Assembly: GCA_030699455.1 (NCBI GenBank)
Contig: JAUYMN010000017.1
Span: 1-51,882 of the forward strand
Reading direction: 5' to 3'
Source: Nanobdellota archaeon
Lineage (GTDB): Archaea; Nanobdellota; Nanobdellia; SCGC-AAA011-G17; UBA489
DNA: 51,882 nt
Position numbers and translations under genes: made by a program. How positions within the stretch are numbered: position 1 is the stretch's first letter; every line of letters starts with the position of its first letter. Under the pieces are notes generated by a model. That model saw nothing but the letters and a program-made list of their open reading frames with translations. It did not search any database and was not told the origin of the DNA. This document shows positions 24,387 to 33,939 of the stretch, in pieces.

Positions 24387-24806
24387 ATGGAACATATGAA
24401 AAAAAGAGGTCAGATAAGCATTGAAATCATGTATTCTGTAGGTGTTTTATTGGTTATATTTATATTAACAAGTTCGTTAGCTTTTAATAGGAAATTAGAT
24501 ATTGAAAGAGCAGGAGATACTGTGAGCAAAAGAAGTGATTGTGCCATGATATCAAATGCTATAAACAGGGTTGTTACTTTAGGTGAAGGACATAAGTCAA
24601 CATTTAAAACAGTATATAACTTTGATGTGTATGATATTGGGCTGATTATAGTGGGTGATGAACCTGGAACTTCTCCAGGAGAGTTGGAAGTTATCTGCAC
24701 TTACAATGGAAAACTGAATCAATCAAATTATACTGATGGTCAGGGAATATGGCAGGTTAGTGTTTCAAATTATACTGAAATCGTCATGGATCAATTGAGT
24801 ATTTAA
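24387..24806 (+). CDS. Archaeal type IV pilin-like protein (gene 2)
   Basis: 139 residues. The signal KKRG^QISIEIMYSVGVLLVIF has the KRG^Q cleavage pattern and Glu at +5. The mature part carries a Cys pair (DCAMIS and EVICTYN) and Asn-rich sites that could be glycosylated (NQSNYT, SNYT). The gene abuts the previous stop with no gap. A second ATG three codons downstream is an alternative start. Confidence 0.82.
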   Translation: MEHMKKRGQISIEIMYSVGVLLVIFILTSSLAFNRKLDIERAGDTVSKRSDCAMISNAINRVVTLGEGHKSTFKTVYNFDVYDIGLIIVGDEPGTSPGELEVICTYNGKLNQSNYTDGQGIWQVSVSNYTEIVMDQLSI

Positions 24807-24807
24807 A

Positions 24808-25458
24808 ATGGTGAAAAAAAGAGGTCAGAGTGGGATGGAGGTGATGCTTATAATCGCCCTGATTTTAATTATTAGTCTGCCTTTTTTGGGTGGTTTTCTT
24901 GCAAACCTAAATTCAAGAATGAATTTGGAGGATAGGATTCAAGTTGCTGTTGAAGTTGCAGACCTTATTGAAACTACTGCAAATTTAGGATATGGAAATT
25001 ATGTAAGGTATAATACTGATTATCGCATGGAAATAAGAGATAATGAGCTGTTTGTTATTGGTAAAAATGGTGAGGACGATGTTTCTGTCATTATCACTCC
25101 CACAGTACCTAATGGTGTTTTGGAAGATGGGGCGATTCAAATTATTAATGGACAAAATCGGGGGATAACTATTGAAAATGGCGAAGAAATAGATTATCTT
25201 GATCCGGCAAAAGTCTCATATGATGATCTTGAGGATGGAATTGAAATAATTATTAATGGGGATTATTTTACTAATGAATCAAGAGTTAATTTCAATCAAG
25301 AAGAAGTCTCACCTACTAGTAAATCATTTTTCAACAAAAATAAAATATCATTTAAAGCAAAGACATCAATACGTCCATGCGGTTGTGAAGTTTACCTTGT
25401 AAGGGAAATTGATGGGGTTGATTCTTATTCAAACGTAGTTAAGCTTGAAGTAGACTGA
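24808..25458 (+). CDS. Archaeal type IV pilin-like protein (gene 3)
   Basis: 216 residues. KKRG^QSGMEVMLIIALILIIS has the prepilin site and Glu at +5. Residues about 135-215 look like an added beta-sandwich (IPT/TIG-like, ending with VYLVREIDGVDSYSNVVKLEV). Larger than genes 1 and 2. One base separates it from the upstream stop. Confidence 0.82.
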   Translation: MVKKRGQSGMEVMLIIALILIISLPFLGGFLANLNSRMNLEDRIQVAVEVADLIETTANLGYGNYVRYNTDYRMEIRDNELFVIGKNGEDDVSVIITPTVPNGVLEDGAIQIINGQNRGITIENGEEIDYLDPAKVSYDDLEDGIEIIINGDYFTNESRVNFNQEEVSPTSKSFFNKNKISFKAKTSIRPCGCEVYLVREIDGVDSYSNVVKLEVD

Positions 25459-25459
25459 T

Positions 25460-26017
25460 ATGAAAAATTATACCATGAGATTGAGGAATGTTAACGTGGG
25501 AAGAAAGGGGCAGGCTGCAGTAACCGACCTTTTTGTAGCTATTGGGGTATTCATTGTTTTAATAACTATAACCTCGGTCATGTGGAATTTATACAATATA
25601 AGACTGCAAAATAGAATTATTTATGATGACCTTGTTGTAAAAAGCTTCCAGATAAATGACCTTTTATTGAAGACGCCTGGATTTCCTGACAACTGGGATT
25701 ATTTGTTTTTGAGTGATAGAATCTTGACAGAGGAGATATATTACATTGGATTGGTTGAAGGTGAATTAAATATACCCTTCAATAAAACTTTAGCTTTAAG
25801 TAAAATGGGAGAAGAAAATATAACAAGTGTTTTTCATGCAGGACAGTATAGGATGGGCATCAGAATAAGGGATGCCGATGGCGAGGATTTGTACAGTGTT
25901 GGAAAGGTTAGTGGAAGTTCAAAATATTCTGTTAATTTGGGAAGAAATGTGATGTACCAAAATGTGCCTGACGGTTCATTCACTCCTTCTTCAATTGAGG
26001 TGATATTGAGCAGATGA
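25460..26017 (+). CDS. Archaeal pilin-like protein (gene 4)
   Basis: 185 residues. The prepilin site GRKG^QAAVTDLFVAIGVFIVL lies after an unusually long leader of about 16 residues, so a later ATG at 25475 is possible. Asp replaces Glu at the +5/+6 region. The mature domain is beta-rich. Its TGA overlaps the next ATG by four bases, which suggests coupled translation. Confidence 0.78.
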   Translation: MKNYTMRLRNVNVGRKGQAAVTDLFVAIGVFIVLITITSVMWNLYNIRLQNRIIYDDLVVKSFQINDLLLKTPGFPDNWDYLFLSDRILTEEIYYIGLVEGELNIPFNKTLALSKMGEENITSVFHAGQYRMGIRIRDADGEDLYSVGKVSGSSKYSVNLGRNVMYQNVPDGSFTPSSIEVILSR

Positions 26018-26808
26018 GAAAAAAAGGTGTTATCTTTGCGTTGGACGGTGCTATTGCTGTGACAATTGTGCTAATTATGCTAATTAATACTACCTATTAT
26101 TTTGCCACAACCTCTAAAGAATCTGTATCCCAAACACAGGTAATCAAGAGAGGTTATGATGTTCTTGCAATGTTTGATGAACTAGGGCAGCTTGATAGAG
26201 GTCTTAGGGATCTTCCTCCAGGTGCAGATAGCATAAGTGAAACTTTTATTGATGAATATGATGGGACTCTGCTGAATGTTTCTAATTTTCTGCCTTCTGG
26301 ATATAATATGATGCTGATCCTGGATGACGCTAATAAGACTGAATGTATAGGAGATTGTATTCTTATTAACGGAGGTTCGGTTGATATAGAAACTTTAGAT
26401 CTTGCTGAAGCAGGGAACTTTGTAATTCAGGTTAATGCTGTAATTACATCTGCCCCTGCGATTGATTCTGATTCCGGATTGAGCGTTATTTTTGAAGAAG
26501 TCACATACCCACTTGTTCAGCGCAGTGAAAAATGTGTAATGGATGTTGACTGCACCTATTCAACTCTGGATCTTGTTGCATTAATTGCAGGTGAAAATAC
26601 AATTACCATCAGTTCTGACATACAAGATAATATTGAAATAAACTGGATAAAAGTTCTTGATAATTCTGCATATTCATTGTCAACTGAAAGAGAAATTCCT
26701 GACAATAGGTTTGTTGGGACTGGCGAGAGATGGTATGCTGGGTTTGATAATAGTTTTGGACATTTTGAGGGATTTCATAGGGCGAGGTTCAAAATATGGA
26801 TAGTTTAA
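26014..26808 (+). CDS. Archaeal pilin-like protein (gene 5)
   Basis: 264 residues. MRKKG^VIFALDGAIAVTIVL keeps the KKG cleavage site but has Val in place of Gln at +1; Asp stands near +6. The mature part has a Cys-containing loop (ECIGDC and KCVMDVDC), so two disulfides are possible. It overlaps the next gene by 13 bases. Probably a minor pilin. Confidence 0.75.
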   Translation: MRKKGVIFALDGAIAVTIVLIMLINTTYYFATTSKESVSQTQVIKRGYDVLAMFDELGQLDRGLRDLPPGADSISETFIDEYDGTLLNVSNFLPSGYNMMLILDDANKTECIGDCILINGGSVDIETLDLAEAGNFVIQVNAVITSAPAIDSDSGLSVIFEEVTYPLVQRSEKCVMDVDCTYSTLDLVALIAGENTITISSDIQDNIEINWIKVLDNSAYSLSTEREIPDNRFVGTGERWYAGFDNSFGHFEGFHRARFKIWIV

Positions 26809-28109
26809 AGTGCAGGAAGGGTATATTGATTACGCTTGGAATGGTTTTTATTAGCTTGACTATACTATCATTTGCCAATGTTATCCTTAAAAATTCTGAA
26901 AACTCTGAGAGCAGGATTAAGGAATTTGCAGAAACTGAAAGAGTCTACAATCTTAGAAGTTCAATATCCAAAAGTATGGAAAGAATGAAAGACGAGATAA
27001 TGGCTGGCTATCTGGATATAAGCTACAAGAATGGCATTGTTGAATTTAAGACTAAATTTACCGGAAAACCTGTGAGGCCAGAAGTTGAAATAATACAGCA
27101 AATGGAGATATTCAATAAAAGGCTTAGAGAGAGATATTATGTGGATTTTGAGAATGATAAGTTTCCTATGGTAGATGATAAGGGGGTTTTGATTGAGTAT
27201 GAGCATATAAACAGCTTACCTGATGAGGATGGGGATGGACTGGGAGATATTGATCTTATTAACCAGATAAATATTACTAAGTTCTATCTAAAAGAAAATA
27301 ATTCCATGTACGTTGGATATTCTTCATGGCCATATAATGTGATTTATCTCAATGGATTTAATAATGTTAACATCAGGGAAATTAATTTTACATATAAGAG
27401 TGAGACAAACTATCCCCACGTTCCATTACTTAAAAATGATACTACTGGGGCATATGCAGTCATTCCGGCAGTGTGTAACCCCAATCAATGTATAACTTTT
27501 ACATTTAACAATTATCACCAAGGTGTTAAAATTTACCAGGAATCATTTTATGTTAAAGCATCTTCTTTAAATTTTCCTGCGTTTCCAAGCCTGTTTGGTA
27601 CTTCAAATTACCCATCCCCAAACGCAAACGTTGTTGTTGGAAGTGCATCAGATGGTTATGGATATCATCCCCTTTTTCAGTTAAATATCTCTAAATCTAT
27701 TCCTGATGATAGCAAAAATCGTACAATTATTTTTAACTGGGTTCATACTTCTGCAATTGATTATATATTTGGAACTCCAACAGACCGATCTACCTCTGGA
27801 ATGATGATTTTATTCCCCGAGCTAAAATCGACTCCCTGTGTAATTAATGGACTTGATAATACTGATGAGATATTTGATTGGCTGTTCTATGGTCTGGTTC
27901 AAAGAACCACCACTTCTGGGTGTGGGCGATATGGCAACTTCCCACCACTAGACCCAGAAGATGTGATTAATATAGAAATACAAATAATCATGAAAGATGA
28001 CTTTGCAACACATTATGGCGGATTAGAAAGCGCGAAAAGCTATAGCCTTAACCTGCCTTTTATTGAAACTGGTGGAAAGAATATTACCATAGAATACAGC
28101 GGTCAGTAA
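26796..28109 (+). CDS. Large pilin-like or adhesin protein (gene 6)
   Basis: 437 residues. MDSLKCRKG^ILITLGMVFI resembles a prepilin start (RKG then a hydrophobic helix) but lacks Gln and Glu. A coiled segment (RVYNLRSSISKSMERMKDEI) follows, then a large beta-rich ectodomain with an acidic loop DEDGDGLGDID that resembles a Ca-binding DxDxDG site. Size and position suggest a tip or minor subunit. The pilin string ends here; a promoter-like TTTATAAAG follows at 28119-28127. Confidence 0.7.
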   Translation: MDSLKCRKGILITLGMVFISLTILSFANVILKNSENSESRIKEFAETERVYNLRSSISKSMERMKDEIMAGYLDISYKNGIVEFKTKFTGKPVRPEVEIIQQMEIFNKRLRERYYVDFENDKFPMVDDKGVLIEYEHINSLPDEDGDGLGDIDLINQINITKFYLKENNSMYVGYSSWPYNVIYLNGFNNVNIREINFTYKSETNYPHVPLLKNDTTGAYAVIPAVCNPNQCITFTFNNYHQGVKIYQESFYVKASSLNFPAFPSLFGTSNYPSPNANVVVGSASDGYGYHPLFQLNISKSIPDDSKNRTIIFNWVHTSAIDYIFGTPTDRSTSGMMILFPELKSTPCVINGLDNTDEIFDWLFYGLVQRTTTSGCGRYGNFPPLDPEDVINIEIQIIMKDDFATHYGGLESAKSYSLNLPFIETGGKNITIEYSGQ

Positions 28110-28154
28110 TGGAGCAAACAGTTTATAAAGAATTTTAGTATTGGAGAATATAGA

Positions 28155-29342
28155 ATGAAGAGGTTGTTTCAGGTTCTATTGGTGATAGGTATCATTATTA
28201 CAGCATTTTCTGTTTATCTGCTCAATATTAATGGGATTTATGCCATATTTGCCGCAGTTTTTGGCGTGATGATAGTGAGCTTCTCTGTTTTTGAGCTTAT
28301 CAGCCTGAAAAAGATGGGCAAAAAAAATAGTGCAAGACCAATAAATTCCAAGGTCACAGCAAAAGAAGATAAGGACAATATAGACTGGACATATTATGAT
28401 GAATCACCGAAGACAAAACCAACGCCTGTGCAGGAAGATTATGCAGGAAATGAAAAAGGCGCTGGAAAAAATGAAATCAAGTTTACTCTCTTTAGTAAAT
28501 TTTTATCGGCCTTGGGAATAAGAAAGCATCCAAAAGTTAATGGCAAAAAAGTTGAAGAAGAAACTAAAGAAGAAATAAAAAAAGTTTCTGGTGAGAAGAT
28601 TGAAGAAGGAAATGTCATAGCGGCAAAAAATGAAGAAAAACCTGCCGAAATAAAAAAAGCTGACACTGAAGAAGAAAAAATAAATAAACTGAGGGCATAT
28701 GTCTCTGGAGCATTAAAAAATAATGTTTCAAAGGAAAAGATAATTGAATCATGCAATGAATCGGGATGGCCAAAGGAAAAGGTTGATATTGTTTTGAATG
28801 AATTTTTTAAACCAAAGAAAAAAAATGAATTTGTTGGTCTTTATTTATTGATGATAACAACTATAGTCCTTCTTTTATCATTGATATTTACTGAAAATTT
28901 GCTGATTGGTGAATGGCTGATAATTCTCAGAGGATTCTCAATGTGGTTATTCTATGCGCTTGTCTTTATCATTGTGACTTTCATTGGATTCATAATTGTA
29001 GGGCTTAAGGAGAAGTTAATAAAAAAGAAAAAGGTTCATGAAATTAAAGTTAGTCAGGGTGTTTCCGCCATAAAGGGTGAGCTTGCAAAAAAAGAAGCGA
29101 ACAGCACCATAGATACCAGCAACAAAAAATATGAAACTGATATTGACAAGCTGCTTGCACTGGTAATTGAAAAGGGAAAACTTGGCGTTGATGAAGTAGC
29201 TGGCGTTTTTGGGATAAGCAAGTCAGAAGCAGAAGAGTGGGGAAAGATATTAAAAGATGAGGGACTGATAACTCTCTATTACCCCACTGTCGGGGAGGTG
29301 GAATTACGGTGGAAAAAGAAGGTGAGCGAGGAAGAGGAGTAA
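28155..29342 (+). CDS. Membrane adaptor with C-terminal winged helix, pilus locus
   Basis: 395 residues. Two membrane helices lie at the N-terminus (residues 4-52) and two more about residues 225-285, separated by a long charged Lys/Glu-rich segment. Within this is a helical unit (KLRAYVSGALKNNVSKEKII then ESCNESGWPKEKVDIVL). The C-terminal 70 residues form a winged-helix-like domain (DKLLALVIEKGKLGVDEVAG, FGISKSEAEEWGKILKDEGL, LYYPTVGEVELRWKK). It ends overlapping the ATPase gene by 34 bases. Such a protein may connect the pilus ATPase to the membrane; this is inferred from position only. Confidence 0.68.
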   Translation: MKRLFQVLLVIGIIITAFSVYLLNINGIYAIFAAVFGVMIVSFSVFELISLKKMGKKNSARPINSKVTAKEDKDNIDWTYYDESPKTKPTPVQEDYAGNEKGAGKNEIKFTLFSKFLSALGIRKHPKVNGKKVEEETKEEIKKVSGEKIEEGNVIAAKNEEKPAEIKKADTEEEKINKLRAYVSGALKNNVSKEKIIESCNESGWPKEKVDIVLNEFFKPKKKNEFVGLYLLMITTIVLLLSLIFTENLLIGEWLIILRGFSMWLFYALVFIIVTFIGFIIVGLKEKLIKKKKVHEIKVSQGVSAIKGELAKKEANSTIDTSNKKYETDIDKLLALVIEKGKLGVDEVAGVFGISKSEAEEWGKILKDEGLITLYYPTVGEVELRWKKKVSEEEE

Positions 29343-30820
29343 TTGAGGAATACAAAGTAAAGACAGATGACCTTGTTTTGAACGTTTCTATTCTTGGTGG
29401 TAAGGGACTTACTAAAAGCTATTTTGTTGCTGTTCCAAATATAACCACTGCCACAAGGGCATTGATGGATCATATAAAGCAGGGCCTAGTTAATGAGATA
29501 GCAATAAGCAACAAAGAGATATTGGATCCAAATTCTATTACAATATTAAAAGAAAGATTTAGTAAAAAAGCCAAAATCCTTCTCAAGACAAGAGTGACAA
29601 GCATGCCAGATGAAACTATAAATTTCCTGGTTAACGTTTTGATTCAGGAGATGCTTGGTCTTGGTGAGATTGAATATTTATTAAATGACGCTAACTTAGA
29701 AGAGATTGTCATTACCTCATGCAATGAGCCTGTGAGAGTGTATCATAAAGTGCATGGATGGCTTGAAACAAATATAATTCCAAAAAGTGAAGATCAAATA
29801 CTAAACTATGCCAACATAATAGGAAGAAGGGTTGGAAGACAGATTACTGCATTAACACCTTTGTTGGATGCACATTTAGTTACTGGGGATAGGGCAAATG
29901 CTGTTTTATTCCCAATATCAACCAAAGGGCATACTATAACTATTCGTAAATTCTCAAGAGATCCATGGACATTAGTAAGCTTCTGCAAAAATAAAACAGT
30001 TACGCCTGAAGTTCTTGCATTGGTCTGGCTTTCGATACAGTATGAAATGAATGTTCTTATTAGCGGTGGAACTGCTTCTGGAAAAACAAGTTTTCTTAAC
30101 ATATGCATGCCGTTCATACCTCCTAACCAAAGAATCGTGAGCATTGAGGACACCAGAGAGCTTCAGTTGCCCAAATTTCTTTATTGGTGCCCGTTAACTG
30201 TAAGACAACCAAATCCAGAAGGCAAGGGAGAAGTTTCTATGCTTGACCTTCTTATCAACTCCCTGCGTATGAGACCAGATAGGATCATATTAGGAGAGAT
30301 GAGAAGAAAGGATCAGGCTGAGGTTTTGTTTGAAGCAATGCATACCGGACATTCGGTTTGTGCCACCGTCCACGCAGATTCCATTCAGGAGACTATTCAA
30401 AGATTGGTGAATCCCCCTATTGAAGTTCCAAAAAATCTTCTATCCGGAGTCAACCTTAATGTTGTGATGTTTAGGGATAGAAGATCTGGAAAAAGAAGAA
30501 CCCTGCAAGTTGGTGAGTTTGTTCCTTCAATGGATGAATTAGGATCTACAGTCAAGCCACACATGATGTACAGGTGGAAGCCTGTCAAAGATGAGATTGT
30601 TGAAACGGCTGCACCTGTAAGGCTATACTCCGAGATTGCAAGGCTTACCGGCATGTCCCTTACTGATATAAACAAAGATTTATTGATTAAACAAAATTTA
30701 ATCAAATGGATGATGAAAAAAGATTACAAATCGGTTGATGAAGTCGGCTCCATTATAAGAAGATATTATTCTGATCCAAAGTCTGTTATTGATAATTCGG
30801 GAGCAGGTGATAATGTTTAA
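29309..30820 (+). CDS. Type IV pilus/secretion assembly ATPase (GspE/TadA/ArlI family)
   Basis: 503 residues. It starts at GTG 29309 with GGGGAGGTGG about 10 bases upstream. The N-terminal domain includes LGLGEIEYLLNDANLEEIVI. Walker A is GGTASGKT (253-260), the Asp box holds VSIEDTRELQLP, Walker B is RIILGEMRRKD (325-335), and the His box is HTGHSVCATVHA (345-356). It would power assembly of the pilin-like proteins encoded just upstream. The first 29 bases overlap the adaptor gene. Confidence 0.93.
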   Translation: MEKEGERGRGVIEEYKVKTDDLVLNVSILGGKGLTKSYFVAVPNITTATRALMDHIKQGLVNEIAISNKEILDPNSITILKERFSKKAKILLKTRVTSMPDETINFLVNVLIQEMLGLGEIEYLLNDANLEEIVITSCNEPVRVYHKVHGWLETNIIPKSEDQILNYANIIGRRVGRQITALTPLLDAHLVTGDRANAVLFPISTKGHTITIRKFSRDPWTLVSFCKNKTVTPEVLALVWLSIQYEMNVLISGGTASGKTSFLNICMPFIPPNQRIVSIEDTRELQLPKFLYWCPLTVRQPNPEGKGEVSMLDLLINSLRMRPDRIILGEMRRKDQAEVLFEAMHTGHSVCATVHADSIQETIQRLVNPPIEVPKNLLSGVNLNVVMFRDRRSGKRRTLQVGEFVPSMDELGSTVKPHMMYRWKPVKDEIVETAAPVRLYSEIARLTGMSLTDINKDLLIKQNLIKWMMKKDYKSVDEVGSIIRRYYSDPKSVIDNSGAGDNV

Positions 30821-30822
30821 GA

Positions 30823-31707
30823 ATGATTAAGATACCATTTTCTATTCTGCCACAAAAGAAACTTTTTGGTTTCTCCAAATATTGTAGAGGTATCGCTCAG
30901 AAAATTGACAAGAAAGTTCCTTTTTTGGAAGTGCATCTAAAACAGGCTGAGTCAAGGCTGAGTTCAATAGATTACATAAGTATGTGCATTGTTTCTTCCG
31001 GATTCATGCTGATATTTTTTCTGTTTATTTCGATGACTTCGTTAAAATTTGGAGCCAGCTGGTATCTTCCTGTCATAGTTTCGTTTGTGATAGCCACTTT
31101 TATGTTCATGCAGCAGATGGCTTATCCCAACCTTATTGCACAGCAGAGGGTAAGACTAATTGAAAGAAACTTACTGCCTGCACTGCAGGATATGCATGTT
31201 GAGTTGAATGCAGGAGTTCCAATGTTCAATATTCTTGTCAATATCTCTAATGGTAAGTATGGTGCTGTATCTGATGAGATAGGTCGCGCTGTGAAAGAAA
31301 TTAATGCGGGAATGGATCAGGTTGAAGCGCTAGAGATACTTGCTGTTAGAAACCCATCTCTTCTTTTTAGGAGATCACTGTGGCAGATTGTAAACGGCAT
31401 GAAAAGCGGTGCAGACATAGGAAATCTCATCAAAGATGTTATGGACAGCATATCTGATGAGCAATTGACACAGATTCAGAAATATGGCGGACAATTAAGT
31501 CCTCTTGCCTTATTTTATATGCTTGTTGCTGTCATAGCCCCATCACTTGGAACTACTTTTGTCATTGTCTTATCTTCATTCATTGCATTAGAGCCACAGT
31601 TTGTAAAGATGATATTTTATGGGATATTGGTTTTTGCATTATTCATGCAGATTGCATTTATGGGCATGATAAAATCTAGGAGGCCGTCATTGGTAACATA
31701 CGATTAA
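30823..31707 (+). CDS. TadC/GspF-like pilus platform protein 1
   Basis: 294 residues. Two membrane helices (residues 52-95) precede a cytoplasmic helical T2SSF domain (LLPALQDMHVELNAGVPMFN, EIGRAVKEINAGMDQVEALE, LWQIVNGMKSGADIGNLIKD). Two further helices lie at the C-terminus. It should form the inner-membrane platform on which the ATPase acts. It starts 3 bases after the ATPase stop. Confidence 0.9.
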   Translation: MIKIPFSILPQKKLFGFSKYCRGIAQKIDKKVPFLEVHLKQAESRLSSIDYISMCIVSSGFMLIFFLFISMTSLKFGASWYLPVIVSFVIATFMFMQQMAYPNLIAQQRVRLIERNLLPALQDMHVELNAGVPMFNILVNISNGKYGAVSDEIGRAVKEINAGMDQVEALEILAVRNPSLLFRRSLWQIVNGMKSGADIGNLIKDVMDSISDEQLTQIQKYGGQLSPLALFYMLVAVIAPSLGTTFVIVLSSFIALEPQFVKMIFYGILVFALFMQIAFMGMIKSRRPSLVTYD

Positions 31708-31708
31708 G

Positions 31709-32683
31709 ATGATAAGAATAATTGCAAAATTGTATCCAGAAAAAATAAGGGCAAGCTATAAGACACTGCTGGGCTATGTAGGAATATCCACGCCTTTGGA
31801 GACCTACTTAACGTTTATATTTGCAATTACTACAGCCAGCTCAATAATATTTGCATTTTTGCTGAATTTATTTCTAGGTTTTAATCTCTTTTTAGGGCTT
31901 GTTGGCATGTTTTTATTATCTCAACTGCTGGCACATTCGTGGCTTACATTAAATGCTGACGCGAGGGGGAAGTTTGTTGAAGACTTACTGCCAGACTTAT
32001 TACAGCTGATGGCTTCTAATCTAAGGGCAGGATATACATTAGACAGGGCATTATTGCTTGCTGCAAGACCTGAATTTGGAAGATTTAAAGATGAGATAAA
32101 TCGGGCAGGAAAAGATGTTGCAACAGGCAAAAACTTCAATGAAGCCCTGCTGGAAATGAGTGACAGGATAAAATCGGAAAAGCTTAGTAAAACTGTTCAG
32201 CTTATTGTTGCTGGTCAGAGAAGCGGAGGCTCACTTGTTGATTTATTGTCGCAATCTGCTGGAAATTTAAGGCAACAAAAGTTGATAGATGAAAGAATAA
32301 GATCTGGCGTTTTGGTTTATGTTATATTTATATTTGCTGCGATTGGTTTTGGTTCACCTGTATTGTTCAGCTTAAGCTCCTTTTTAATTGATATTATGAA
32401 AAATATTTTTTCTGAAGTTGATATTCCTGATACTGGCGGAAATATTGGCATTCCCATAAGTTTTTCTGAAATAAACCTTGATTCAACTTTTGTTGTGCAA
32501 TACACTATCCTGTCAATGATTATAACTTCTGTAATGGGCTCTTTGATTATCGGATTAATCTCAAAAGGAAAGAAAAAAGCAGGTCTTAAATATATCCCAA
32601 TATTGATTGTCCTTACAATTTCCTTGTTCTTTATTGTTAGATTTTTAATATCCACTATGCTTGGAGGATTGTTCAACATATAG
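31709..32683 (+). CDS. TadC/GspF-like pilus platform protein 2
   Basis: 324 residues. The same layout as the preceding gene: membrane helices near 30-70, T2SSF core (LLPDLLQLMASNLRAGYTLD, EINRAGKDVATGKNFNEALL, QLIVAGQRSGGSLVDLLSQS) and three more hydrophobic segments at the end. Each protein carries one T2SSF domain, as in bacterial TadB/TadC, whereas archaellum ArlJ has two in one chain. Last gene of the pilus string. Confidence 0.9.
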   Translation: MIRIIAKLYPEKIRASYKTLLGYVGISTPLETYLTFIFAITTASSIIFAFLLNLFLGFNLFLGLVGMFLLSQLLAHSWLTLNADARGKFVEDLLPDLLQLMASNLRAGYTLDRALLLAARPEFGRFKDEINRAGKDVATGKNFNEALLEMSDRIKSEKLSKTVQLIVAGQRSGGSLVDLLSQSAGNLRQQKLIDERIRSGVLVYVIFIFAAIGFGSPVLFSLSSFLIDIMKNIFSEVDIPDTGGNIGIPISFSEINLDSTFVVQYTILSMIITSVMGSLIIGLISKGKKKAGLKYIPILIVLTISLFFIVRFLISTMLGGLFNI

Positions 32684-32732
32684 TATGAATTGCCCAAAAA
32701 GACTTTTATATATGTAAACTGCCAGATATGTT

Positions 32733-33428
32733 ATGGCAGGAGAAAGAGTTGGCACCGGAATTCCAAATCTGGATAAACTTATTGAGGGCGGATTTAAGCA
32801 GGGGTCAATAAATCTTGTTGCTGGCAATGCAGGGAGCGGAAAAACAACAATGGCCATGCAGTTCATAATGGATGGTCTGAAAAAAGGAGAACCTGCTGTT
32901 TTTGTTTCTCTTGAAGAAACAAAGGAAAAGATTTTTGCTGATTTTATTGAGTTTGGATGGGATCTTGAACAGTATGAAAGAAATGGTCTCTTGAGATTTT
33001 TAGAATATGGTCCTGATCAGATTGGAAGACTAGTTGCTGAGGGTGGCGGTACTTTGGATGTTATGATTACACAGATAAATGCAAAAAGACTTGTGCTTGA
33101 TTCCATATCTTCATTTTCAGGAGTTTTCAGTAGCAGGGCAACAAGAAGAAGTTCTTCGATGGCATTCTTTGATTTAATATATAGGTGGGGCTGTACCGCA
33201 CTTGTGACGAGCCAAGCAACAAAGGTTGATGCTGATGATATTGAAGCAGAGCTTGAATTTGAGGTGGATGGAATAATTGTGCTTCACCACTTTAAGAAAA
33301 AAGGTGAAAGAGAAAGAGCAATTGAAATTCTAAAAATGAGAGGCACTAAAATACCTGAAAAAACAATGAAGATGACGCTTAGCAGTAAAGGTATTGATGT
33401 TGAACCAACAAAAGTTGTTTCTATCTAA
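32733..33428 (+). CDS. KaiC-like RecA-family ATPase
   Basis: 231 residues, one RecA/KaiC domain. GTGIPNLDKLIEGGF, Walker A GNAGSGKTT (31-39), the FVSLEETKEKI segment with paired Glu, and Walker B RLVLDSISSFSG are intact. Single KaiC-domain proteins include ArlH, the partner of the archaellum ATPase; its place next to a pilus locus makes an assembly or signalling role possible, but this is inferred. A TATA box (TTTTATATATG, 32702-32712) lies 26 bases before the ATG, so it is transcribed separately and leaderless. Confidence 0.86.
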   Translation: MAGERVGTGIPNLDKLIEGGFKQGSINLVAGNAGSGKTTMAMQFIMDGLKKGEPAVFVSLEETKEKIFADFIEFGWDLEQYERNGLLRFLEYGPDQIGRLVAEGGGTLDVMITQINAKRLVLDSISSFSGVFSSRATRRSSSMAFFDLIYRWGCTALVTSQATKVDADDIEAELEFEVDGIIVLHHFKKKGERERAIEILKMRGTKIPEKTMKMTLSSKGIDVEPTKVVSI

Positions 33429-33891
33429 ATACCATTTCCACTGCATCATCCCTTGATAAAAACTCTTCCTGTCTAATATCATCAATTATGTAATAAACGT
33501 GTTTTTCAATGATATTAAATTCTTTTTCAAGCCGGTATATGAAATCCTCAAGGTCTTTCATATTTCTAAATATTGCCTCAAACATAAAATCATAACCATT
33601 ATTTATCCTGTATGCATTATTTATGTTTTGATGCGTCTTTAAGACATTATTTATTTTTTCTCTATCTCCTCTTTCTACCTTTAGTATTATCTTTGCCCTG
33701 CTGTTAAACCCCAGAAGTTGAAAATCAATCAGAGATATATTCCTCTTGATTAATCCACCCGTATGAATCTTCAGCCTGTCAAAGATAGTTGATACTGGCA
33801 GTCCTGTTTTTCTTGATATTTTTGTAAGCATCTCTCTCGAGTTTTTTCTTAACTGGGATACTATGCTTATGTCTTTTTTTGTTATTTTCAT
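33421..33891 (-). CDS. Lrp/AsnC-family transcriptional regulator
   Basis: 156 residues from ATG 33889-33891, chosen for GGAGG 10 bases upstream. The HTH is in residues 1-50 (DISIVSQLRKNSREMLTKIS, TGLPVSTIFDRLK). The RAM-like domain follows (RAKIILKVERGDREKIN, NAYRINNGYDFMFEAIFRNM, LEDFIYRLEKEFNI). The tail IIDDIRQEEFLSRDDAVEMV is extra. It overlaps the KaiC gene by 8 bases at the 3' ends. The AT-rich region upstream is shared with the AbrB/PhoU gene, a possible target. Confidence 0.82.
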   Translation of the reverse strand: MKITKKDISIVSQLRKNSREMLTKISRKTGLPVSTIFDRLKIHTGGLIKRNISLIDFQLLGFNSRAKIILKVERGDREKINNVLKTHQNINNAYRINNGYDFMFEAIFRNMKDLEDFIYRLEKEFNIIEKHVYYIIDDIRQEEFLSRDDAVEMVFR

Positions 33892-33939
33892 AATCGAAAT
33901 TCCTCCACATTTTTTGATTAAATTTCTGATATATGGCAA

